Below, one piece after another: positions 34,145 to 44,093 of a stretch of 64,000 nt of DNA. The notes beneath the pieces were generated by a model, which saw nothing but the letters and a program-made list of their open reading frames with translations, was not told the origin of the DNA and searched no databases. The stretch is from Devosia salina (GTDB taxonomy: Bacteria > Pseudomonadota > Alphaproteobacteria > Rhizobiales > Devosiaceae), in assembly GCF_019504385.1 (NCBI RefSeq), contig NZ_CP080590.1, positions 3,142,001-3,206,000 of the forward strand, read 5' to 3'. The translations under genes and the position numbers were made by a program. The first letter of the stretch is position 1. Each line of letters starts with the position of its first letter.

Positions 34145-36250
34145 ATGCCGACCACCGCACAGACTGTCTCCCCCCGCTGCCCTGTCAGCACGCCCCGCTC
34201 CGCAATCCGCCGGCCGGTGACGGGCCTTCTACGCTCCGGTTTTGCCCTCGCCACGACAGCAACGGCCTTTGGCGGCACCCTGCCCGCCTTTGCGCAGGCA
34301 GTTGGCGATCCCGGTCTGTGGTGGTTGGGATATCCGGCTGGGGGATATGACGTCAGCTACGCCTATGACGTCTCGGCCGATGGCGGCGTGGTGGTTGGCA
34401 CGGCAGGCAGCAGTAACCTGACGCAGGTCGCGTTTCGCTGGGATGCCGATACGGGCATGACGGCATTGCCGGGGTCGGGGGTCGATGGTCGGGGCATTTC
34501 GGGTGATGCCAGCACCGTGATTGGCTATCACATTGTTCCAGATGGCGGTGGCGGTTCTCATGTCGAGGCATTCCGCTGGACCCAGGCCGGCGGCATGCTT
34601 GACCTGGGGACTGGCGGCTATACCAGCAGCGTGGCCAACGGTGTCTCCTCTGACGGGAGCGTCATTGTTGGCGAGGTCTCAGGCGCTGGGCAGAACGTGG
34701 CCTTCGCCTGGACCGAGGCGACCGGCATGCAGCTCCTGGGCTGGATGGCCGGCGGGGCGCCGAGCACCAGGGCCACCGACGTTTCCGATACCGGCATTCT
34801 GGTGGGCAATAGCCGCATGGCCGGTGGCGACTACCAGGCCTTCTACAAGGACCTTGGTTCGGTCGATGGCTTGCAGGGGCTGGGCTATTTCGGCGGAGGA
34901 GACTACAGCCGCGCCGAGGCGATCACCAATGACGCCAATTTCATCGTTGGCGAAGCAACCGATAGTGGCAATGTCGGCCATGCCGTCCGCTGGACCTGGG
35001 AGGGTGCAGCCTATGGCAGCGCCATGGCGCTCGATGGCGGGACCGGTTGGATCTATTCGGAGGCGACCGACATCGCCGCCGATGGGGCGACGGTGGTCGG
35101 CCAATATATCCTGGTGGACGAGGCGGACGGAACCGTTGCGTTCCGCTGGACCGAGGCATCTGGTGCCCAGTCGCTCGACGCATGGCTGGCAGAGAGCGGC
35201 GTCGTGGTCGGAGGCTGGATCCTGCGCGAAGCTACGGCGATCAGCGATGACGGCTCCACCATCGTGGGCTGGGGAGAAGCCGGCGCGGGTCAATACCAAG
35301 CCTTCCTGGCGCGCGCAGGGGTTCTTTTCGGCACGACCGACTACGCCCATTCGGTGGCCTCGCTCCAGGAAGTGGCCCGTCTGCCATCGGCCATCGCCAC
35401 TGGGCGTTTGCTCCATTCCTTGCCCGCAGCCTCCGGCATGCCGGGCCTGAGTGCCTCTTTCGATTTCGAGCATGTCCAGGGCAGTTCCTCCAATCTTGGC
35501 GGCGGCATGCTGACCTGGCGCCAGCCGGGCTGGGCCATTACTGGCGGCGGCGGGGCGATGCTCATGGCATCGTCACCCCTCTACGGGGGCGGCAGCGCCA
35601 CCTATTCGGGCGCCTGGCTCGGTGGCGGAGCGGCGGTCGATCTGGGCACGGCCTTCGCAGTACCCGCCCTGGACGGTCTCGAATTGAGTGTCGGTGCCCG
35701 CGCCGACATGCTCCAGGCCACGATCAACCGCAACTATCTCAACGGCTCGGCCATCGAGACCGCGATCGGCCAGACCGGCATCTCCACCTTGACCGGCGCC
35801 ATCCGCGCCAGCTGGAACCGACCGCTTGGCGACACTCTGGCGGTAACGCCCTATGCCCAGTGGCTGGTCGGCCGCAGCACCATGGCTGGCTATCGCGAGA
35901 CCGGTGGCGCTGGCGCTGGCACCGTGTCTGAGCAGGTCAACACGACGAACCTTGTCACCGCCGGGATCGAGGCTGATCTGAAAGTCTCCTCCAAAGTCAC
36001 GATCGGCGTGAGCTACGCGCTCAACCATCTCCTGGATGGTTCGGTCGGCGGCGTCAGTGTCGCAATGCCGGGTTTCGCCAGCTTTGCCGCTCCCGCCGCC
36101 AGCCATGAATCCACCTGGCACAGTATTGGCGTCGATCTCGAATGGGCCCCCACCGACCGGCTGCGCCTGAACACTTATGCGTCGGCCAATCTGGGTGGGA
36201 CCTATGCCGAGAACTGGACGATCGGCACCGGCCTGCAGGTGGGGTTCTAG
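34145..36250 (+). CDS. HAF-repeat autotransporter (outer-membrane beta-barrel protein)
   Basis: 701-residue surface protein. An N-terminal signal (TGLLRSGFALATTATAFGGTLPAFA) is followed by a passenger of about seven HAF-type repeats of ~55 residues, recognised by AFRWD/T..GM..LG and VSADGGVVVG-like elements (AFRWDADTGM, AFRWTQAGGM, AFAWTEATGM, AFRWTEASGA). From about residue 440 an autotransporter barrel begins and ends in the terminal GLQVGF with the C-terminal Phe used for outer-membrane insertion. ATG 34145 is the best start. Function unknown; adhesion or cell-surface role inferred. Confidence 0.85.
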   Translation: MPTTAQTVSPRCPVSTPRSAIRRPVTGLLRSGFALATTATAFGGTLPAFAQAVGDPGLWWLGYPAGGYDVSYAYDVSADGGVVVGTAGSSNLTQVAFRWDADTGMTALPGSGVDGRGISGDASTVIGYHIVPDGGGGSHVEAFRWTQAGGMLDLGTGGYTSSVANGVSSDGSVIVGEVSGAGQNVAFAWTEATGMQLLGWMAGGAPSTRATDVSDTGILVGNSRMAGGDYQAFYKDLGSVDGLQGLGYFGGGDYSRAEAITNDANFIVGEATDSGNVGHAVRWTWEGAAYGSAMALDGGTGWIYSEATDIAADGATVVGQYILVDEADGTVAFRWTEASGAQSLDAWLAESGVVVGGWILREATAISDDGSTIVGWGEAGAGQYQAFLARAGVLFGTTDYAHSVASLQEVARLPSAIATGRLLHSLPAASGMPGLSASFDFEHVQGSSSNLGGGMLTWRQPGWAITGGGGAMLMASSPLYGGGSATYSGAWLGGGAAVDLGTAFAVPALDGLELSVGARADMLQATINRNYLNGSAIETAIGQTGISTLTGAIRASWNRPLGDTLAVTPYAQWLVGRSTMAGYRETGGAGAGTVSEQVNTTNLVTAGIEADLKVSSKVTIGVSYALNHLLDGSVGGVSVAMPGFASFAAPAASHESTWHSIGVDLEWAPTDRLRLNTYASANLGGTYAENWTIGTGLQVGF

Positions 36251-36253
36251 GAC

Positions 36254-36985
36254 ATGACCACCCCTGCTCGAACTCTCCTCGGATGGAGTGCATGGCTACT
36301 CCTGACCACCTATGCCGCCGCCGAAACACCCCAGGACCTCTGGCAACAGATTGCCCTGCTTCCGGCCAAGGCCGAGACGGCCAAATGCGATGCCTGGGAT
36401 GGCATAACATCGCATATCGAGCAGGCGGGCGCTGCAGCCATGCTCGAGAGCCAGCACGCGATGAGTCGGGTTGCGCCGATGGCTGCCGTCAGCGATGCGC
36501 AGAGCGCTGCCATCGAAACTCTTCTCGACTATGACCTGCAGGCCTGCGCCGTCGACCTGGAAATCACCGTTCGCAGTCTGGTGGACACCACCAACGCCGA
36601 GCTGCAATCGGCCATGGCCTATTTGTCAGACCGCCGGATTGCCGCCTTGGACCAATGCGGAAGCGAACAGGCTCCAGGCTATGAGGCGTGCTACTCCCGC
36701 ACCATGATCGAATATCAGGCGCTGGCCCGCGATGAAGCGAACCACAGGCTCGACGCCCTGGGGGAGGCGTTTGCATCCTGGCGCGACGCCGCTGCGGACT
36801 GCCTGCGCCGGCGTGAGGACGCCGTCATGGCCTTCGAGCGTGCCGAAGTGGGTGGTCCGTTCGCGGCGCAGGGCATCACCATGCGCGCCATGAGCTGGTC
36901 GCTCGTTCACCTGCATGCCGAAACGGCCAGATCCCTGTGTGTCTCCATCTTCGACGCAGCGCACGCCCTTGATGTGACACCGTAA
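36254..36985 (+). CDS. Secreted protein of unknown function, partner of the autotransporter
   Basis: 243 residues. A signal peptide (LLGWSAWLLLTTYAAA, cleavage before ETP) leads to a mostly helical, Cys-containing mature part (cysteines in KCDAWDG, QACAVD, DQCGSE, EACYS, ADCLRRR and SLCVSI), suggesting disulfides in the periplasm. It starts 3 bases after the autotransporter stop, so the two are co-expressed. I do not recognise the family. Confidence 0.65.
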   Translation: MTTPARTLLGWSAWLLLTTYAAAETPQDLWQQIALLPAKAETAKCDAWDGITSHIEQAGAAAMLESQHAMSRVAPMAAVSDAQSAAIETLLDYDLQACAVDLEITVRSLVDTTNAELQSAMAYLSDRRIAALDQCGSEQAPGYEACYSRTMIEYQALARDEANHRLDALGEAFASWRDAAADCLRRREDAVMAFERAEVGGPFAAQGITMRAMSWSLVHLHAETARSLCVSIFDAAHALDVTP

Positions 36986-37022
36986 CCAAGGGGCTTGCTG
37001 ACCATTCCCATACCGCCCAAAG

Positions 37023-37047
37023 GCCCCGGAAGCGCGCGCTCCGGGGC
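37023..37047 (+). terminator. Hairpin terminator after the autotransporter pair
   Basis: GCCCCGGA / TCCGGGGC, 8-bp stem, 9-base loop, then TTGTT. It lies 38 bases past the stop of the secreted-protein gene and shows that the following regulator cannot start at the upstream ATG 36995. Confidence 0.7.
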
Positions 37048-37213
37048 TTGTTCGGTTGTGAGGTCGGCGACCCACCTTCACCGATCGCGCTTGATGACCC
37101 ATAGAATTTCCACTTACATGCAACACGAACGAGATCGTTCGGCACAAGGAGCCCTGGGCCGCAATGGCGTTTCGCCCATATGCCAGAGGCCGGGATATTC
37201 CAGGCTATCCCGC

Positions 37214-39868
37214 ATGATTTCGGATCAGCCTGCGCGAGACATCGTCCTACCGCGCACCAAGGTGCATCCGCCCGCCTTGAGGATGGCTCAGATCGGCCGG
37301 CCGCACCTGGAGGCCAGGCTGGGCGCCGCCCTCCGCCGTCACAAGCTCGTCCTTGTCTCCGCGCCCGCAGGCTTTGGAAAGACCACCACCATTGTGCGCG
37401 CACTCGAGCATCTGTCCCCGGCTGCGCAATCATTCTGGATTTCCATCGACGAAGAGGACGACCTGGCCCGTCTGCTCTGCGCGCTCGAACTGGCCTTGGA
37501 ATCTGCCGACATCCCTTGGCGAACATCGGTCCAGGGCCTGCTGGAAGTCGCGCGCCAGGGCGAAGCGGGTCCCATGCAGGTCGCGGATCTGGTGGCCGAT
37601 GCGCTCGCAGCCAGCGAGATCGGTCACGGCATCATAGTCCTGGACGACGCCCACCGACTGCGCGATCCAGCCGCGTTCGACTGGCTGGGGCGGCTTGTCG
37701 AACGACTGCCGGAAGGCTGGGCTATTCTCCTTTCGTCTCGCGAACGCCCTCCCCTCGCCTTGCCCCGGCTGCGCGTAAGCGGCGCTCTGGCCGAGTTCGG
37801 GGCCGACGACCTTCGCTTCACCTTCGATGACTTCATGCTGCTTGCGAAAGCGCATGCCCAGGACAGCGATGAGAAAGACCTGCGGCCCGTTTGGTCGAAG
37901 ATGGCGGGTTGGCCGGCAGGCTGCGAACTTGCGCTTCAAGCAGGCATTGCGGGTACCGACCTTGCAGGCGCCGATGACATCGCCTTTGACTTCCTCACAA
38001 GCGAAATTCTCGGGCACTTGCCTGCGGAACTGGTGGCGTTCCTCACCGAGTGCTCGATCCTGGTCGAATTGAGTGAGCCCGTCTGCAGGGCCGTGACTGG
38101 CAGGCCCGATGCGGGCGAGCTGCTGGAGGAAATCGTCCGTCGAGGCCTTTTTGCGAGCGAGCTGGACGCCTCCGGCCTGGTGCTGCGGCTGCACGACCTG
38201 TTCCGCGACTATCTCTTCGCGCGGTTGCGACGAATGTCCACCGCTGCACAGATCGAGGCGATGCTCGCCCGGGCGGCAGCCGAAGAGACCAACCCGGAAC
38301 GCCGGATTGGCTACCTGGTGAGGGCCGGGCAGTTCGCCCAGGCCGAAGCCGAACTATCGGCTCTGTCCAAAACTCTGCTGCCCCAGGGCGAAATCGAGCG
38401 CATGAGCCGCTTGGTCCACATGTTGCCTGCGGCCTTTGTCAGCCAGTCGGTCGAGCTGTCCTACATGCTGGGCCTGTGTGAATCGTGCTACCCGCGCTGG
38501 CAACAGGCCGGCATCCACCTGGCCAACGCCGCCAGGCTCTTCGCAGAGGCCGGCGCCACCGAGCGCCGCCAGCGCGCACGCGCCTATGAACTGGTCGCCA
38601 GATTTGGCGAGGCGCGAACGGCAGAAGCCATGACCTTGCTGGCCGAACTTGAGGGGGAGCCCCTGGATGTTGGCAGCCGGGCACTCTGCGCCTTGGCTGG
38701 CTACCTGCTCTCGCGTGTCGGCGGCACCGTCGAACAGGAAATGAGCTATTTCGACCGCATGCTGGAAAGCCTGCTCGCCTGTAGCGACCCCCTGGTCTGG
38801 AGCCAGTGCGGGCTACATGTCTATCTGGGGCTGCAACAGGGCATGCGCTGGCGTGCCGAACGCTATGCAACGGGCGCGCTGTCCATTGCCGGCGATCTGG
38901 ACGAGACCCTCCGGGACAGCGCCTTGAGCATGCGCACCTGGCACCTGCTTCTGTCCGGCGAATACAGGGAGGCGGCCGCAATTGTGGACGAGGTCGAGGG
39001 CAGTCAGGCCTGGCACAGCAAGCCCTATTCGGTCCGGGGCTCGATCCAGATTGCGCGCAGCGTCCTGGTCTATCTGCAGGGAGACGCCAACCTGCTGCGG
39101 GCGGCGGCCGACCGCTTCTTCGGCATATTCGAAGGACGCGAGGGTCTCTCCTGGGCCTATTGGCGCGGCCTGACCGCCCTGTTCTTCGGGAAATTGCATG
39201 CGGCGCTGGAGGATTGGGACGCTCTGGACCTTTGCCGCGCGCGCCTCGACGATGAGCTGCGCGTCTTGGACATGCCCTATCTCCGCCTCGGTCAAGCCTA
39301 TCTCGATATGCTGCGTGGCCTGCGCGGCCTGCGGGACCGCGTGACCCCAGACCTGGAGTTGCGGATTGCTGCGGGCCCCATCCAGGGCGACTATCTGGCG
39401 CTTGAACCTGAACTTGCCGCGACCAGAGCCATCGCTCGGGCGCGGGTGCACGACTACGCAGCGGCCTGACAGATCCTTTGTGACCTGATTGAAGCGCTCA
39501 CCGCGTCAGGTGAAATGTCGCGGCTCATGTTTCTGGGTGAGGCCAGGCTGAAGGAATTGGCCAACATCCCTTTTGCGGGTGGCAAGTTCGATGCGCAACG
39601 TCTTGCCTTGCTGTTGCTGGTCGACCGGCTGGTTGATGCCCGGCAGCGTCTCGGCGTGCAACCGAAGCAGGACAGTTTCGGCCTCAGCGCCCGCGAACTG
39701 GAAATTCTCGAGCGTCTGGCAGGGGGCGACAGCAACAAGGCCATCGCGCGGGACCTGCTGCTCTCCCCCCATACCGTCAAGCGGCATGTGGCCAATATTC
39801 TCGACAAGCTGGGCGTGCGTTCACGCGGCCAGGCCGCCGCGCTGTTTCGCAAGGCGCGGAGCGCGTAG
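37214..39868 (+). pseudogene. MalT-type LuxR-family ATP-dependent regulator interrupted by an in-frame TGA
   Basis: The gene reads in one frame from ATG 37214 to 39868 except for a TGA at 39467-39469 after HDYAAA. The first 751 residues hold Walker A APAGFGKTT, Walker B IIVLDDAH, and the helical repeat region of the MalT/LAL type. After the stop the same frame continues QILCDLIEALTASGEMSRLMFLGEAR and ends in a LuxR helix-turn-helix (LSARELEILERLAGGDSNKAIARDLLLSPHTVKRHVANILDKLGV). The stop thus removes the DNA-binding domain, unless ATG 39515 restarts it as a separate 117-residue protein. Mutation, sequencing error and real splitting are all possible. Confidence 0.8.
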
Positions 39869-39874
39869 AGCGCT

Positions 39875-40273
39875 TCACTGGTCCACCGGATGCTGGACAA
39901 TATTGCCGCTGTCGTGAATGCAGACCATATCCAGCCGCTCCTCTCCGATGCTGGTGAATTTGTGCGGCACCGATGCTTCGACCACGAGGATGTCACCTGG
40001 ACCAGCCACGACGTCCTGACCGCCGGCCTGAAATGCGGCCTGTCCACGCCGGACGATCCAGACCTCGGCATAGGGGTGCACATGCAGCCCCGGTCCGGAG
40101 CCGGGCTCCACCGAGACCGCAAAGAAGGAGGTATTGGCGCCATAGACGCCACCCTGGAACTTGATCGTCTTGTCCACCTGATCCTGCCGCGCGCGCAGCA
40201 GGTGCACGCCCCGCGGCAGGCTGGACAGACGTTGCGGGCAGGACGACCCGCACGAACATTCGGCGCGACACAT
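39875..40273 (-). CDS. Cupin-domain protein with Cys-rich N-terminus
   Basis: 132 residues. A cupin fold has metal ligands in PGLHVHPYAEVWIV and the second motif VVAGPGDILVVEASVPHKF. The first 12 residues contain four cysteines (CRAECSCGSSC), an unusual addition that might bind a metal. ATG 40273 has GAGGGA 8 nt upstream. It follows the hemerythrin gene on the same strand, separated by a hairpin. Function not deducible; many such cupins are small sensors or isomerases. Confidence 0.75.
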   Translation of the reverse strand: MCRAECSCGSSCPQRLSSLPRGVHLLRARQDQVDKTIKFQGGVYGANTSFFAVSVEPGSGPGLHVHPYAEVWIVRRGQAAFQAGGQDVVAGPGDILVVEASVPHKFTSIGEERLDMVCIHDSGNIVQHPVDQ

Positions 40274-40291
40274 GTCTGGTCCCTCGCTGCA

Positions 40292-40320
40292 AGGGCTCCG
40301 GCCTTGCTGGCCGGAACCCT
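40292..40320 (-). promoter_or_regulatory. Hairpin between hemerythrin and cupin genes
   Basis: AGGGCTCCGGCC / GGCCGGAACCCT with a 5-base loop and one mismatch, in the 56-base gap between the genes. No T-run follows, so it may be a processing or attenuation element. Confidence 0.45.
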
Positions 40321-40329
40321 GCAATATTG

Positions 40330-41007
40330 TCAGCCGCGCAGATCGCCCAGTTGGGTCCATTCACTGTGCGACACAAGGGGCCGAACCATGCCCTCCATCA
40401 GGCCGCCAAAGGCCTCCGGGGGCATGCCTTGCTTCATGCCGGCCAACGTCGCACGGCGGTCGCCCGGATGCATGGCCGACAGCATCGGCACCATGGACAG
40501 AGGCACCTCATCGGCCGGTATCGAGGTGACGATCCGGTGCTCGATTTCCATCAGCTCGGCATCGGTGAATGCGTGCTGCAGGGCCGTCTGGAGGATCGTC
40601 TCCTCCTCGTTCATGTGCTCGAAGTCATGGGCCATGAACAGCGCGAACCGGCGATAAAGGGCACGCGCCGCCGCAGCACGTTCGCCCTTGTCGGCCCTGG
40701 CGAGTGCCGCGATCAGGTGCTCGATCTCGGCAAAGCTCTGCTCGTGCTCCACATGCCCCTCTTCGGCAATCTCGGATGCGCCCGGGCTCCGGGCCTCGAG
40801 CGCGGTATGAATGTGTTCGTTCTCGTGATGCAGATGCCCGTGGCACAGCACCATGTGCTTGCGCATGGATGCGACAACGGCGTCGCGGGCGGCGTCATTC
40901 TCGATATCGAAGCTGCTCAATTGCATGAGTTGCTGGCAATGGGCGTAACGTATTCCCTTGTGAATGGCGGAATACATGTCGTAGCGCGGCTGTGTGGCCC
41001 CGTTCAT
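40330..41007 (-). CDS. Hemerythrin HHE-domain protein
   Basis: 225 residues with helical HHE signatures: HGHLHHENEHIH, EHVEHEQSF-type (GHVEHEQSFAEIEHLI) and HDFEHMNEEETIL, which supply the His/Glu ligands of a di-iron site. Bacterial proteins of this kind bind O2 or NO, or act in Fe-S repair. ATG 41007 is used (GAGAGG upstream); the frame to 41052 adds 15 unsupported residues. Fits the low-oxygen theme of the window, although I see no FNR box here. Confidence 0.85.
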   Translation of the reverse strand: MNGATQPRYDMYSAIHKGIRYAHCQQLMQLSSFDIENDAARDAVVASMRKHMVLCHGHLHHENEHIHTALEARSPGASEIAEEGHVEHEQSFAEIEHLIAALARADKGERAAAARALYRRFALFMAHDFEHMNEEETILQTALQHAFTDAELMEIEHRIVTSIPADEVPLSMVPMLSAMHPGDRRATLAGMKQGMPPEAFGGLMEGMVRPLVSHSEWTQLGDLRG

Positions 41008-41090
41008 GGTCGATCCTCTCAAATGCTGGTGTTCCGGTCGGCTCAAGACCACGCCGACGCAACTGGAGAGGCTGATACTGAAAAGTCCCG

Positions 41091-41126
41091 CCCCGCGTCA
41101 TGGCCCGAAGGAGCCACGGCGCGGGG
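41091..41126 (-). terminator. Hairpin terminator after the MATE gene
   Basis: CCCCGCG / CGCGGGG with an inner TGGC / GCCA pair, 30 bases past the MATE stop. On the minus strand a short GGGACTTTT stretch follows. Confidence 0.6.
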
Positions 41127-41155
41127 AAAAGTCTCTCAGAGACCCTTTGGACAGC

Positions 41156-42532
41156 CTAGCCCATGAACAGCCCGAGACGCCGGTTCTGGCTTCTTGCGGA
41201 CTGCGCGAGGACCAGAGCGAGCAGGCCCAGCAGGAGAATTTCTGCCACAGGGCTGGCGAGCCAGATTCCCGTCTCCCCCAGCACCATGGGAAGCAGCGCT
41301 GTCGATGGCAGGACCAGCAGATAGGTGCGTCCGAGTCCCAGCAGTGCCGTTCGCCTGGCGTCGCCAATCGCCTGGAAGTAGTTGACCAGCATCACCTGCG
41401 GCCCTGTCAGACAGTAGGCAGCCGTCATCAGCGGCAGGATGCGGGCCACGATCGCTACCACCTCCGGGTCATCGGTGAAGAGCGCACCCCATTCGTCGCG
41501 GAATATCCAGGCCGCCGACTGCACGGCAAGGCCGAAGGCGAAGGCCACGATCAGCGCCAGGCGCAGCGCCGCGTCCGAGCGGTCGGGCCGCCCTGCCCCA
41601 ATATTGTTTCCCACGATGGCCTGCAAAGCCTGCCCAAGTCCCATCAAGACCAGGAATGACAGCGACAGGATGCGATTGACCGCACCATAGGCCGCCACGG
41701 TCGCATCATAGGCGCCTGCCCCATGGGTCTGGATCATCACGATCACCAGCCCGGTGATCAACGACAGGCCCACAAAAGCCAGGCTTTGCGGCGCACCGAG
41801 CGACAGACATCGCGCCCACCCGAAGCCGAGTTGCCCAAACGCGAACTGCTGCAGCCCCAGCGGCCCCTTATCCCTGAGCCGGAGCCCGAGAACGACCATC
41901 AGCGCAACAGCCTGTGCCACCACGGTCCCCAGGGCCGATCCGGCGACGCCCAGCCCAAGCAGGCCGATAAAGACGAAGTTGAGCCCGATATTGCCCAGCG
42001 ACACGCCAAGGCTCAGCCCCGCCATCAACCCGATCCTGCCTTCGACGCGCAACGCATCGGAGTTCAACCCCAACAGCATGGCCACCGGCGCACAGACCAC
42101 CGTGATCAGCAGATAGACATGGGCCATTTCGGCGAGGTCGGCACGTCCATTGGCAGCAAGGGCCACCATGTCCTGCCCGAGGAGGAGAAAGATCGCGATG
42201 GCCGCCCCGCAGATGAGCAGGCCCAGCCCATGCGCCCCGGCAAAGATGGCGCGGGCACCCTCCTGGTCGCCCGCCCCCAGCCGCCGGGCCAGAATGCTGG
42301 CCATGCCCGACGAGACCATGGTCCCCAGCGCCATCAGCAGCATGACCAGGGGAAAGATGACCGTGACCGCCCCTAGCGCTTCCGGGCCGACATAGAGACC
42401 CAGAAAGATGGCATCGGTGACGGTGAGCAGACCGTTGGTCGCCATGACCACCACGATGGGAATCGCGGTCATGGCAAAGACCCGGCCGATGGGTCCGGTG
42501 GTAAATCGATTGGAAGTCATTGAAATCGACAT
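41156..42532 (-). CDS. MATE-family multidrug/cation antiporter
   Basis: 458-residue membrane protein with twelve hydrophobic segments in two MatE halves (TAIPIVVVMATNGLLTVTDAIFLG and LGAPQSLAFVGLSLITGLVIVMI). MATE proteins export drugs or metabolites using Na+ or H+. ATG 42532 was chosen for AAGGA 7 nt upstream; the frame to 42634 is not conserved. Single-gene unit ending in the hairpin at 41091. Confidence 0.9.
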   Translation of the reverse strand: MSISMTSNRFTTGPIGRVFAMTAIPIVVVMATNGLLTVTDAIFLGLYVGPEALGAVTVIFPLVMLLMALGTMVSSGMASILARRLGAGDQEGARAIFAGAHGLGLLICGAAIAIFLLLGQDMVALAANGRADLAEMAHVYLLITVVCAPVAMLLGLNSDALRVEGRIGLMAGLSLGVSLGNIGLNFVFIGLLGLGVAGSALGTVVAQAVALMVVLGLRLRDKGPLGLQQFAFGQLGFGWARCLSLGAPQSLAFVGLSLITGLVIVMIQTHGAGAYDATVAAYGAVNRILSLSFLVLMGLGQALQAIVGNNIGAGRPDRSDAALRLALIVAFAFGLAVQSAAWIFRDEWGALFTDDPEVVAIVARILPLMTAAYCLTGPQVMLVNYFQAIGDARRTALLGLGRTYLLVLPSTALLPMVLGETGIWLASPVAEILLLGLLALVLAQSARSQNRRLGLFMG

Positions 42533-43083
42533 GACATAGTCCTTCGCGTCCCGGCGCGCAGGGCGGCCCGGACGTCTTTCGAGTTCTGGAAAACGTGAAA
42601 GCATGCGGCGCAGGTGGAAAGCGCCGGCAAACAATGAGGCTAGCTGTCTGGAATGGTCGTATTCATACCGTCATCTCCTGATCGACGCGTATCGGATTTT
42701 TGGAGATGGGGCCCACACTGCCATCGCACCGAACACGCGGGATTGCCACGATCGGGATGCGGAAAGACCAGAACTTCACCAGGACTTGCGTCTGCGGGCG
42801 GCCGGCGTCTGGAGCCGGCAGTCTGGATACGCTCGCGCGGGACTGGCGTCAAGTCAAAGCGTCCGGCCAAGACAAGGATCGCCGCAATAATGCGCAGCGG
42901 TGCACGACCACCGCTCTGCTGGCGGATGAAGACACCGGCCCAGCCTTACTCAACGCAGTGGTGACCGAGCCGCCGCCGTACCCACCCTGAGGCTTGGGCG
43001 GGCCGAAACTGACGGCCGGTGGTCACCCGATCCGGCAAGGACAATAGCCAACACCTCGCACGGGTGAGACGCAAATTTTGGTT
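42533..43083. other. 551-base intergenic region
   Basis: Short frames on both strands (for example 42640-42870 minus, 42653-42964 plus) show no domain, ribosome site or codon pattern that would support a gene. It should contain the MATE promoter at its left side and the 3' end of the E1/cytochrome operon at its right side; I see no clear terminator. Confidence 0.5.
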
Positions 43084-44091
43084 TCATTCACTGGCTTGTC
43101 CGGCGCCGGACGTGACGTCATCCGCGAGGCGAAGCAGTGGCACCAGCGTCTCGGCGGCGAAGGCCTCCACGCCTTGGCGGCCGAGATGATCGCTGTCGAA
43201 GTAGAAACGAGCATCCTGCAACTGGCCGGAGAAGTCCAACAGCCTCAGCCCGCGAGCGGCGAGCCGGTCCTCAAGTGCCGCATCGAAATCGACCTCTCCT
43301 GGAATTCGATCCGAAAAGGTCCGCGGCAGGGGCAGTTTGACCACGAGCACCCTCATGCCGGCACTCTCCGCCCGCTCGATCAGGCCGGTGAACACATCTA
43401 GATAGTGCTCCAGCACCGCCGGTTCCCCAGCGCCTTGGGGATAAAGATAGGCGATGCGATCCGCGGCGGCCGTTTGCGATGGCCGATAGCGGCGGTCGAA
43501 CAGGCTGGCGGATTCCCACAAGTCGATGGAGAAGCGGCCCCGATTGTTGATCTTGGGAAAGCCGGTGACATAGGCCAGCGGCGTCTCCGGTGGCAGCTCG
43601 CCCTTGATGCTCTCGGCAAGCAACCTGCGCGCAACGCCCGGATCGAACGGCGTGCGTGCCAGAAGTTCCGCATCGGCCAGGCGGCCCTCGTTCCATTGCG
43701 CGCTCCTGAAGGCAAAGGAATCGACCACATAGACAAGCCCGGAGGCCGAGTGGTCGCGGGCAAATCGCTCCAGCACGACGTCATTATAGAGCGGTCCAAC
43801 GCCCTGCAGGGCAAGGTTGAGAATGCTCACTCCAGCGGCCATTTCAATTTTGGCCTCTGCATCATCGAAGGCAAGGGGCATGGCATGCGACGCCCCCAGG
43901 ATCAGCCAGTCATAGTGCGTCCTGTCTGCGGTCGCGATCTTGAAGAAGGGATTGTCGTGCCCGTTGCGATAGACAAGGACCTCCGCGAGCGCGCAGAGCG
44001 CGAGATAGAGTCCCAGTCCGATCATCAGGAATTGCAGGATGGTGCGGCCTCGGGGCGGCGGGATGGCAATGGCTTCGTCCATGCTTTCCAT
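43084..44091 (-). CDS. Membrane-anchored SGNH hydrolase-like protein (AlgJ/AlgX-like)
   Basis: 335 residues. One N-terminal membrane anchor (ILQFLMIGLGLYLALCALAEVLV) places the rest in the periplasm. SGNH features are complete: nucleophile block LILGASHA (Ser 68) and a C-terminal DSDH (about 299-302) in the DxxH position. With the MBOAT gene 2 bases upstream it forms the usual pair that transfers acyl, normally acetyl, groups to an extracytoplasmic acceptor. Last gene of the seven-gene operon. Acceptor unknown. Confidence 0.75.
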   Translation of the reverse strand: MESMDEAIAIPPPRGRTILQFLMIGLGLYLALCALAEVLVYRNGHDNPFFKIATADRTHYDWLILGASHAMPLAFDDAEAKIEMAAGVSILNLALQGVGPLYNDVVLERFARDHSASGLVYVVDSFAFRSAQWNEGRLADAELLARTPFDPGVARRLLAESIKGELPPETPLAYVTGFPKINNRGRFSIDLWESASLFDRRYRPSQTAAADRIAYLYPQGAGEPAVLEHYLDVFTGLIERAESAGMRVLVVKLPLPRTFSDRIPGEVDFDAALEDRLAARGLRLLDFSGQLQDARFYFDSDHLGRQGVEAFAAETLVPLLRLADDVTSGAGQASE

Positions 44092-44093
44092 CG

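Noticed and set aside
36995..37213. N-terminal extension of the MalT/LuxR gene from ATG 36995
   Set aside because: It runs through the hairpin terminator at 37023-37047 and has no family similarity.
39467..39469. TGA as selenocysteine codon
   Set aside because: No selenoprotein family is involved, the residue is not at a redox site, and no SECIS-like structure is evident; a nonsense change is simpler.
42640..42964. Small ORFs on both strands between MATE and SGNH genes
   Set aside because: No domain, no ribosome site and mutually overlapping frames; treated as intergenic.
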